NCBI GenBank assembly: GCA_018712515.1
Contig: DVGW01000039.1
Span: forward strand, 1-18,445
Direction of reading: 5' to 3'
Length of the DNA stretch: 18,445 bases
Origin: Aphodovivens avicola
GTDB taxonomy: Bacteria > Actinomycetota > Coriobacteriia > Coriobacteriales > Eggerthellaceae
Shown here: piece after piece, positions 9,261-17,265 of the stretch
How positions within the stretch are numbered: position 1 is the first letter of the stretch
Layout: each line of letters begins with the position of its first letter
Notes under the pieces: generated by a model
Seen by the model: the letters and a program-made list of their open reading frames with translations, nothing else
Databases searched by the model: none
What the model was told of the DNA's origin: nothing
Position numbers and translations under genes: made by a program

Positions 9261-11651
9261 ATGCGCTTCTTCGACGGCATCCTCCGCGATTTCGGGGGAC
9301 GGCGCTCAGATGTGGGCGCTGCCCCCGTGCGTCCTTCGATTCCGCCGCTATTGATGGTCGGCTTGTCCGCATGGGCATCCTGCGCGCTTATCTGGCCGAT
9401 GGCGGAGGGGGTTTCCGCAGGCGAATGCCTTGCCTTCGCGATCCTCTGCGCAGGCGGCGCGCTCTTCGCCGTCCTCGTGTTTCTGCAGATACGCCGCGCG
9501 CCGTCGCTGTTCTGCCTCGCGGCCGGATTGCTCCTCGGAGCAACGCTCTCCCTTGTCGGCGCGCACACGCTCCATCTCCAGCAGGACGCGCTCGCGGGCC
9601 ATCCGACGGGGGAGGCCCTCCTCGAGGCCTGCGAGGACGCGGCGCATACGCCCTACGGGTCGCGATGCGCCTTCACCGTCCGCTTCCCGGACGGCGCCAC
9701 TGGCAAGATCGCAGCGTACCTCGACGAGGATGTTGATCTTCCTTTGCGCGGCGACCTTTTCCTGTCTACGGTCGATGCGGCGCAGGTGTCGGCGTCCTCG
9801 AGCGATTGGGCGTGGCGTTCGGGTCAGGCGGCGACGGCGGTGCTGACGGGTGTGCGCCAGGTTGCCCGCACGGATCTGCTCGGCGCCGTTCTCCGATTGC
9901 GCGAGGGGGCCATCGCGGCGCTGGCGGGGGAGGGGGAGCCCTCCGCCGTGCTCCAGGCACTCGTTTGCGGATACTGCACCGAATACGACGAGACGCGCAT
10001 CAAGCAGGATTTCACGACGTGCGGGCTCGCCCACATCGTCGCGGTTTCGGGCGCGCATCTCGTGATCGTGAGCGCGCTCACGACGATCGTCTTGCAGGCG
10101 CTCAGGCTCCCGCGCGTCATCACGGTCGCGCTCAATCTTTTGCTGATGCTGGGATACCTCGCGCTCGCCGGCATGCCCGTCTCCGCCGTCCGCGCGTTCG
10201 TTATGGCGTCGGCGCTGCAGCTCTCCTTCCTCTCGAAGCGGCGCAGCACAGGTCTTGCGGCTCTGGGCGCTTGCGTGTTCGGGATGATCGCGCTCGACCC
10301 CGTCGTGGCGGTCTCTGCGTCATTCGCCCTCTCGGCTTTGTCGACATTGGGGATCGCCCTGTTCAGCCCCCTTGCGGCCCACTGGCTGCGGATGATCTGC
10401 GGGCGGATGCCCGACCTTGCGATCGACGCGCTTGCGATGACGCTCGCGTCCTCGCTTCTCGCGCAGCCGTACTCGACGGCGCTGTTCTCGCAGGTGCCTC
10501 TCGTCTCCCCGTTGGCGAACGTCCTGTCGGCCCCGCTCATCGGCCCCTTGTGCGGGTTGGGGATCATCGCCGCGTTGACGGCGGCTGTTTTTCCCGCGGT
10601 CGGGACGCTGCTGGTCGATGCCGCGACGTGCGGCGCGGGCTCATTGTGCGCGCTCGTCGAGTGGTGCGCATCCCTCCCGTATGCCAGCTTGCCCGTAGCG
10701 CTCGACCCCGCCATCGGCCTCGCAGCGTCGTTCGCGCTGTCCTGCACGCTGTGGATCGCCTGGCCATGTCCCCGCCGACGCATCCGTCCGCGGAGGATCG
10801 CTGCGGCTGGCGCCGTCCTCGCACTCGCTTTCGCCGTGGCGATCACGGTCGGCTCCCTTGCACGGGGGACGCAGCTCGTCATGCTCGATGTGGGCCAGGG
10901 AGACGCGTTTTTGCTTCGAAGCGAAGGGAGGGCGGTCCTCATCGACACCGGCGCCTACGACTCGCTTTTGCGCTCTGCCCTCGCACGGCAGGGCGTGGTC
11001 CATCTTGACGCGGTCGTCATCACGCACGCTGATAGCGACCATTGCGGCGCGCTCGCGAGCTTGCATGGTACGGTCGCCGTCGATTCCGTGATCGTCGCCG
11101 AGGACGCGCTTTCCTGTGGCTGCGAATCATGCCAGAAGTTGGTCGATGACGCGGTCCGGCTCGTCGGCCGGAACCGTCTTATGGGCATCGAACGTGGCGA
11201 CGAGATCGCGGTCGGAAGTTTCACCTTGAAAACGGTCTGGCCGGAGGGGTTCGTCGAAGAGGGAGGCAACGCCGATAGCCTCTGCTTCGTCGTGGGCTGC
11301 GACGCCGATGCCGATGGAGAGGCGGACTCCACGGCGCTGATGGTCGGCGATGCGGAGGCGGAGCAGCTCGCATCGATGATGGACGAGGGGCTTTTGCCAC
11401 CTGCCGGCGTCGACATCCTCAAAGTCGGCCATCATGGATCCAAAAACGCGTTCGACGACGAGCTGCTCGAGGAGCTCGCGCCCAGGATCGCGCTCATCAG
11501 CGTGGGGGAGGCAAACCGCTACGGCCATCCTGCCGCGGAGATCACGGACGCCCTCGACCGCAGCGGAGCGGCGACGTTCCGCACCGATCTCCAAGGAGAC
11601 GTTTCGTGCAAATTCGAGGACGACTCCGTCACCGTCTCGACGCTGCGGTAG
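9261..11651 (+). CDS. comEC: ComEC/Rec2 DNA-uptake channel
   Basis: ComEC forms the membrane channel that imports single-stranded DNA during transformation; its C-terminal domain resembles a nuclease that degrades the other strand. The 796-residue protein is full length for the family: N-terminal spans and a DUF4131/OB-like extracellular segment (to about 200), a multi-span competence domain (about 215-490, with HIVAVSGAHL at 258-267), further spans, then a metallo-beta-lactamase domain from about 537 with MLDVGQGDA (541-549), the metal ligands of HADSDH (589-594), D697 in VGDAE and GHHGSK (723-728). All expected metal ligands are present, so the domain looks catalytically intact. The ATG lies 3 bases after comEA with no strong ribosome-binding site, suggesting coupling. 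holA follows after 9 bases. Confidence 0.95.
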   Translation: MRFFDGILRDFGGRRSDVGAAPVRPSIPPLLMVGLSAWASCALIWPMAEGVSAGECLAFAILCAGGALFAVLVFLQIRRAPSLFCLAAGLLLGATLSLVGAHTLHLQQDALAGHPTGEALLEACEDAAHTPYGSRCAFTVRFPDGATGKIAAYLDEDVDLPLRGDLFLSTVDAAQVSASSSDWAWRSGQAATAVLTGVRQVARTDLLGAVLRLREGAIAALAGEGEPSAVLQALVCGYCTEYDETRIKQDFTTCGLAHIVAVSGAHLVIVSALTTIVLQALRLPRVITVALNLLLMLGYLALAGMPVSAVRAFVMASALQLSFLSKRRSTGLAALGACVFGMIALDPVVAVSASFALSALSTLGIALFSPLAAHWLRMICGRMPDLAIDALAMTLASSLLAQPYSTALFSQVPLVSPLANVLSAPLIGPLCGLGIIAALTAAVFPAVGTLLVDAATCGAGSLCALVEWCASLPYASLPVALDPAIGLAASFALSCTLWIAWPCPRRRIRPRRIAAAGAVLALAFAVAITVGSLARGTQLVMLDVGQGDAFLLRSEGRAVLIDTGAYDSLLRSALARQGVVHLDAVVITHADSDHCGALASLHGTVAVDSVIVAEDALSCGCESCQKLVDDAVRLVGRNRLMGIERGDEIAVGSFTLKTVWPEGFVEEGGNADSLCFVVGCDADADGEADSTALMVGDAEAEQLASMMDEGLLPPAGVDILKVGHHGSKNAFDDELLEELAPRIALISVGEANRYGHPAAEITDALDRSGAATFRTDLQGDVSCKFEDDSVTVSTLR

Positions 11652-11660
11652 AATCACAGC

Positions 11661-12635
11661 ATGGCATCACAGACTTCCAAAGACGCTCTTCTTCCGGCCT
11701 ACGCCGCCGTGGGCGATGACGCGCTGAAACGCGAAACCGTCGCGAAGAGGCTGCGCGCGCGCCTGCAGAAGCTCGGCGACGTGTCCTTCAACTACGACGA
11801 GTTCTCAGGCGAGACCGCCGAGGGCGCCCGGATCGTGGACGCCTGCAACACGGTCCCCTTTGCCAGCCCCGTGCGCATGGTGTGCGTGAAGCACGTCGAC
11901 AAGCTCAAGAAGGCGGACACGGAAGCCCTCGTCTCCTACCTCCAAAGCCCGAGCGAATCCACGGTCCTCCTCTTGGAGGCCGAGAAGCTTGCCAAGTCGA
12001 CGCGTCTGTACAAGGCCGTGGCGGCCTGCGGCGCGAACGCCATCATCGATTGCTCCGCCCCCAAGCGCAACGCCCTTCCACGGCTCGTCCGCTCGATGGC
12101 GGTGGGTCACGGCATCACGATCACCGAGGGTGCTGCGCGGCTTCTGGTCGAGCTCGCCGGCGAGGACACCGTGCGTCTCGATTCGGAGCTGGGCAAGATC
12201 GCGCTTGCCCATGTCGGCTCCGATGCGGTCAACGAGCACGAGGTTTCGAGTCTGGTTGCGCGCACGACCGAGGTGAAGTCGTGGGAGTTCCTCGACGCGA
12301 TGTCCGCGCGCAACGCCAAACGCTGCCTGCTCTACCTCTCGCGCATGAAGTCGGTGTCCGCGGGATCGCTCATCGTCATGTCGACGGGCCGCGTCCGCGA
12401 GTTGATATGCGCCAAGTCGCTCGTGCGCCGCGGGGAAGCGCACGCGATCCCCGCCGCACTGGGCAAGGATGCGTGGAAGGTCAAGCACCATGTTGAATGG
12501 GCGGGGCGGTTCACCGCCGAGGAGCTGCGCGAGGCGCTTATCCGCGCACGCGACGCCGAACGCGCCTCGAAAAGCGGCACCAAGCCCGAAGACGCCTTCC
12601 TCGATTGGCTCCTCGCGTTCCTCAAGCGCGATTAG
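11661..12635 (+). CDS. holA: DNA polymerase III delta subunit
   Basis: Delta opens the sliding clamp as part of the clamp-loader complex during replication. The 324-residue protein matches the family in length and layout: an N-terminal AAA+-like domain with FNYDEFSGE, a stretch ending VCVKHVDKLKKAD, a middle domain with ITITEGAARLLVELAGEDTVRLDSE.GKIA (split here for brevity) and a C-terminal collar domain with KSWEFLDAMSARN and AWKVKHHVEWA. Like most delta subunits it lacks a functional Walker A motif. It sits directly after comEC with a weak ribosome-binding site, an order found in many Gram-positive genomes, and upstream of the opposing rpsT. It is probably the last gene of the comEA-comEC-holA transcript. 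Confidence 0.92.
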   Translation: MASQTSKDALLPAYAAVGDDALKRETVAKRLRARLQKLGDVSFNYDEFSGETAEGARIVDACNTVPFASPVRMVCVKHVDKLKKADTEALVSYLQSPSESTVLLLEAEKLAKSTRLYKAVAACGANAIIDCSAPKRNALPRLVRSMAVGHGITITEGAARLLVELAGEDTVRLDSELGKIALAHVGSDAVNEHEVSSLVARTTEVKSWEFLDAMSARNAKRCLLYLSRMKSVSAGSLIVMSTGRVRELICAKSLVRRGEAHAIPAALGKDAWKVKHHVEWAGRFTAEELREALIRARDAERASKSGTKPEDAFLDWLLAFLKRD

Positions 12636-12691
12636 CGCACGAACCGCCTTCGATCACCCTTCGCACTCGACTCCGGCAGGTCTTCAGTCCG

Positions 12692-12897
12692 GAAATCCAG
12701 CTCATCAGTCCAAAAAACCAGCGTTTTGCATAGATGGCATGCGACATCCTGCATGCTCAGTTGCATTTGAGCGGGCTTGACTTCGGAAAAAGAAGTCCTT
12801 ATCGAAGCAGTCACGTTGCGTTCGGCGTTCGGAAGCCTCTCCGACGCCCGTGATGCTATGCAATATGGCCGATTTTTGGAGTACGTGGTCGGAATTC
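12692..12897. repeat. 206-bp element bounded by inverted 42-base blocks
   Basis: Block A (12692-12733, + strand) and block B (12856-12897, read on the - strand) share the layout GAAwTCC-N10-TCCAAAAA-N9-TTGCATAG with identical spacing; 22 of 23 motif bases agree. Between them lie further GCATGC/TGCAT words (12737-12766), a 6-bp inverted repeat GACTTC/GAAGTC (12779-12797), and a stem of GGCGTTCGGA (12824-12833) with TCCGACGCC (12840-12848). It looks like a miniature inverted-repeat element, a structured RNA, or a pair of protein-binding sites; I cannot decide which. Confidence 0.7.
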
Positions 12898-12953
12898 ACG
12901 TTTGAAGGGGCACCGTCCGTGGCGGTAGCGTGTCCACTGCCGCACTGAAATGC

Positions 12954-12980
12954 GAAGCGCCCCCGAATCGGGGGCGCTTC
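12954..12980 (-). terminator. Intrinsic terminator of rpsT
   Basis: GAAGCGCCCCC (12954-12964) pairs perfectly with GGGGGCGCTTC (12970-12980) across GAATC, 45 bases past the rpsT stop. On the - strand GCATTTC follows, a short T-run. The symmetry means it may also stop transcripts arriving from holA. Confidence 0.85.
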
Positions 12981-13025
12981 TCCTTGATATGCAGATGGAT
13001 CGCGTGTGCGACCAACGTGCTCAGG

Positions 13026-13535
13026 TTATTCGGCTGCCTCTTCGCCCTCGGCGGCAGCAGCCTCGGCCTCGGCCTTGGCTGCCTCCTCGGCCTCCTTGGC
13101 CTTGCGGTCGGCAGCGGCCTTCTGGGCCTTCTGGGTCTCCTCGCGGCGCTTCGCCTTCTCAGCGGCGGCGGCCTCCATCTTGGCGATGCGGGCGGCCTTG
13201 GCGTCGGCCTTCTTTGAGCCGGTCTTGTTGGCCTTGGGCTCGGGCTTCACGTACGCGGCGCGATCGGCGTCGGTGACGATCGTGTTGGCCAGGCTCATGA
13301 TGCCGCTCTTGCGGTTAGCGGCCTGGTTCTTGTGGATGACTCCCTTGGAGGCGGCCTTGTCCATCAGACGGCACGCGGCGAGCGCGGCGGCGTAGGCCTC
13401 TGCGCCGTTGCCGGCCTCGACGGCGTCCTTGACGCGGCGGGTCGCAGTCTTCAGCGCGGCCTTGACGGCGCGGTTGCGCATGCGGGACTTCTCGTTGGTG
13501 ATGATGCGCTTCTTCTGGCTCTTGATGTTCGCCAT
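13026..13535 (-). CDS. rpsT: Small ribosomal subunit protein bS20 with extended C-terminal tail
   Basis: S20 binds 16S rRNA at the base of the 30S body. Residues 1 to about 93 match the family: MANIKSQKKR, NEKSRMRNRAVKAALKTA, a central helix, and GVIHKNQAANRKSGIM. Typical S20 is 85-90 residues, but this frame runs to 169. The extra 75 or so residues are low-complexity: Lys/Ala-rich around 98-145, then Ala/Glu-rich and acidic to the end, predicted by eye to be a charged helix or disordered. The frame continues without a stop and codon use is unchanged, so it is not an obvious frameshift. AAAGGA (13545-13550, - strand) is 9 bases before the ATG. It is transcribed opposite to every neighbour and has its own terminator. 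Confidence 0.93.
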   Translation of the reverse strand: MANIKSQKKRIITNEKSRMRNRAVKAALKTATRRVKDAVEAGNGAEAYAAALAACRLMDKAASKGVIHKNQAANRKSGIMSLANTIVTDADRAAYVKPEPKANKTGSKKADAKAARIAKMEAAAAEKAKRREETQKAQKAAADRKAKEAEEAAKAEAEAAAAEGEEAAE

Positions 13536-13630
13536 TTCTGCAGTTCCTTTCCTACACGTTTGCAGTCACGCGTCAGCGCACGCGTTGCGTCGGTGGGGAA
13601 GGTCTCTGTGCGCGTTGGGAAGATGAAAGG

Positions 13631-13662
13631 CATGGAACGAAGAGCCGGTCGGCGGTTCCATG
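13631..13662 (-). repeat. Inverted repeat in the rpsT upstream region
   Basis: CATGGAAC (13631-13638) and GTTCCATG (13655-13662) are a perfect 8-bp inverted repeat 16 bases apart; GCCG/CGGC inside can extend the pairing. It lies about 95-127 bases before the rpsT start and could be a leader hairpin in the mRNA or a dimeric operator. Confidence 0.6.
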
Positions 13663-13898
13663 AAAAGCGGTCAGGATTTTTCCGCTCGGCGGCCTTTCAG
13701 CCTCCCAACAACACGCTTGAGTCCCTCTGCAGCCACGTCTGCGGACCGGCGACGCCGAGGCGCCGCGCATGCGTATCGCTGAACACAAGCGGATAGGATA
13801 GCAGAAAGACCGCACGCGCGCCAGACGAATTCAAAAGGCCTCCATGTGAAGGATAGCCGGAGCATTCGTCCAGCCGTCCAACCCGCGCCGCCATACGC

Positions 13899-13904
13899 TA
13901 GAAT
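13899..13904 (+). promoter_or_regulatory. Candidate -10 element for lepA
   Basis: TAGAAT fits the TANNNT pattern, about 100 bases before the lepA ATG. The -35 position (around 13876-13881) is poor, so this rests on the -10 alone. Confidence 0.3.
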
Positions 13905-14000
13905 AGGTTGGATGAAAACACGCGGCACACTCGAACGCGTCGCATCCGCACCGAAGGGCGCTCCGACGTTCGCCGCATTGCACCATATGGAAGATAGGTT

Positions 14001-15827
<1,827 letters not shown>

Positions 15828-15844
15828 GCGGATAGGCGGGAATC

Positions 15845-16042
15845 ATGGCTCGAAATGACGAGGAATACAACTGGCTCGACGATCCGTTCGACGAGAAGAA
15901 GGCCGCCAAGGATCAGCAGCAGACGGGCATGAGCAGCCGCTCGAAGATCTTCGTCGGCGTGGGGTGCCTGGTCGTGGTGCTCGTGCTCATCGTGCTCGTG
16001 TTCATGGGGCTCGGCATGCTGGGCATGATGGCGACGGCGTAG
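15845..16042 (+). CDS. Small single-span membrane protein, function unknown
   Basis: I do not recognise a family. The 65-residue product has an acidic N-terminal half (DEEYNWLDDPFDE at about 5-17), a short polar linker with SSRSK, and one strongly hydrophobic segment (about 35-62) rich in Val, Leu, Gly and Met up to the C-terminus. The basic residues just before the span suggest the N-terminus stays in the cytoplasm. Support for it being a gene: GGCGGG ribosome-binding site at 15835-15840, placement in a 237-base gap between two co-oriented genes with 17- and 22-base spacers, and a sensible protein composition. Alternatives are a chance frame or the remnant of a larger gene. Confidence 0.7.
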   Translation: MARNDEEYNWLDDPFDEKKAAKDQQQTGMSSRSKIFVGVGCLVVVLVLIVLVFMGLGMLGMMATA

Positions 16043-16064
16043 GGCGCCGATCCGCTACGACGCT

Positions 16065-17042
16065 ATGAGCATGTTCGACTTCTTCAGCGAACGCCGGCTT
16101 CTGCTCGCCCCGATGGCCGGCGTGTCCGACGAGGCGTTCCGCACGCTGTGCCGCGAGCAGGGCGCCGACCTCACCTACACCGAGATGGTGTCGGCGAAGG
16201 GGCTGTCCTACGCCAACGAGAAGACGCGTCATCTGCTGCATCTCGCCGAGGGCGAGAACCAGGTGGCCGTGCAGCTGTTCGGCCATGAACCCGACGTCAT
16301 GGCCGATCAGGCCCGCTGGGTCGAGCAGGAGATGGGGGAGACGCTCGCCTACCTCGATATCAACATGGGCTGCCCCGCGCGCAAGATCGTCTCGAAGGGG
16401 GATGGGTCGGCGCTGATGAAGACGCCCGACCTCGCGGCCGCCATCGTGCGCGCCGTGAGCGCTGCGGTGGAGCATCCCGTGACCGTGAAGTTCCGCCGTG
16501 GTTGGTCCGAGGGCGATGAGACGTGCGTGGAGTTCGCGCGGCGCATGGAGGACGCTGGCGCCGCCGCGGTCGCCGTGCACGGGCGCTATGCGCTGCAGCT
16601 CTACCGCGGGCTGGCCGAGTGGGGCTCAATCGCACGGGTGAAGGCGGCGGTGTCGATCCCGGTCGTCGGCAACGGCGACGTGAAATGCGGAGCGGACGCC
16701 GTTGCTCTCGTCGAGCGCACGGGCTGCGACGCGGTCATGATCGCGCGTGCAGCCGAGGGGAACCCCTGGGTATTCGCGCAGTGCAAGGCGGCGCTCGCGG
16801 GCGAGCCGGAGCCGGCCAAGCCCTCCGTCGAGGAGCGCATCGCGATGGCGCGGCGCCATGCGCGGCTGCTCGCCGAGCGCGAGGGCCGCAACATCGTGCG
16901 GATGCGCAAGCATGCCATGTGGTATATGACGGGCCTTCCGGGAGCCGCGGCGGCGCGCGCCAAGATCAACGCGTGCGTCTCGGTCGAGGATTTCGATCGC
17001 GTGTTCGATGAGCTGCTGGTGTATTCGGGGCTGTCCGCTTAG
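16065..17042 (+). CDS. dusB: tRNA-dihydrouridine synthase (DusB-like)
   Basis: Dus enzymes reduce uridines in tRNA to dihydrouridine using FMN and NAD(P)H. The 325-residue protein has LAPMAGVSD (14-22), QLFGHEP, DINMGCPARK with the catalytic cysteine C103, VKFRRGW, HGRYALQLYRG and GNGDV (FMN phosphate site), followed by a helical tRNA-binding C-terminal domain with RKHAMWYMTGLPG. Two departures from the commonest motifs are KGDGSALM for (N)GAGSALL and HGRYALQLY for HGRT..Q.Y. The exact U position is not decidable from sequence alone; DusB-type is the best fit by length and context. No clear ribosome-binding site precedes the ATG, and a second in-frame ATG at 16071 is an alternative. The stop codon is part of a large palindrome. 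Confidence 0.92.
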   Translation: MSMFDFFSERRLLLAPMAGVSDEAFRTLCREQGADLTYTEMVSAKGLSYANEKTRHLLHLAEGENQVAVQLFGHEPDVMADQARWVEQEMGETLAYLDINMGCPARKIVSKGDGSALMKTPDLAAAIVRAVSAAVEHPVTVKFRRGWSEGDETCVEFARRMEDAGAAAVAVHGRYALQLYRGLAEWGSIARVKAAVSIPVVGNGDVKCGADAVALVERTGCDAVMIARAAEGNPWVFAQCKAALAGEPEPAKPSVEERIAMARRHARLLAEREGRNIVRMRKHAMWYMTGLPGAAAARAKINACVSVEDFDRVFDELLVYSGLSA

Positions 17043-17150
17043 ACGCTGGCGCGGACTCCGTGCTCAAACAGGTCCTGAGCTCGCCCAAAAGCGCCACTGG
17101 CGCTTTTGGCTCGTGCGGATACTGCGCGCGGATCCCGCGCCAGCGTCTAA
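17039..17150. repeat. 112-nt imperfect palindrome starting in the dusB stop
   Basis: TTAGACGCTGGCGCGG (17039-17054) and CCGCGCCAGCGTCTAA (17135-17150) form a perfect 16-bp outer stem that includes the dusB stop codon. The arms continue with mismatches and small indels (TCCG, CAG, TCC blocks) to a perfect 11-bp inner stem CCAAAAGCGCC/GGCGCTTTTGG (17085-17109) with an ACT loop. The inner stem alone resembles a terminator with its T-run inside the stem. Bidirectional terminator or mobile miniature element are both possible. Confidence 0.85.
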
Positions 17151-17265
17151 GCTGCGTGTTCTTTACCGATCCTGCTGTCGATGCGCTGTTAATTCCCCAG
17201 ATTGGCTTGTACCCTGATTCGCACAGGTGAAGCTTCCGGAAGGAAAAAGGAAGAGAGGGTTCGAT

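Larger units (their letters stand above)
12636..13025. other. Gene-free interval between holA and rpsT
   Basis: I see no credible gene in these 390 bases: short frames exist on both strands but have no ribosome-binding sites or family features. The stretch is visibly richer in A+T than its neighbours. It holds the inverted pair of 42-base blocks (12692-12897) with hairpins between them, and the rpsT terminator (12954-12980). Confidence 0.75.
13536..14000. other. Divergent intergenic region rpsT / lepA
   Basis: These 465 bases must carry the promoters of rpsT (-) and lepA (+). I see no gene. The inverted repeat CATGGAAC/GTTCCATG (13631-13662) lies in the probable rpsT leader, and a TAGAAT -10 candidate for lepA is at 13899-13904. 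Repeated TATCCTATCC on the - strand (around 13791-13800) is a possible but weak -10 for rpsT. Confidence 0.7.

Noticed and set aside
12632..12899. Two small - strand frames of 60 and 64 residues in the holA-rpsT gap
   Set aside because: No ribosome-binding sites or known features; the nucleotide-level inverted blocks explain the region better, though the peptide similarity is recorded as a weak finding.
12636..12930. A tRNA or other known RNA gene in the AT-richer gap
   Set aside because: I could not form a cloverleaf or find a CCA end or TTCGA loop in the right spacing on either strand.
17227..17265. Upstream GTG start for hemW
   Set aside because: The 13 extra residues are not family-like and include the AGAGAGGG that serves the ATG at 17266.
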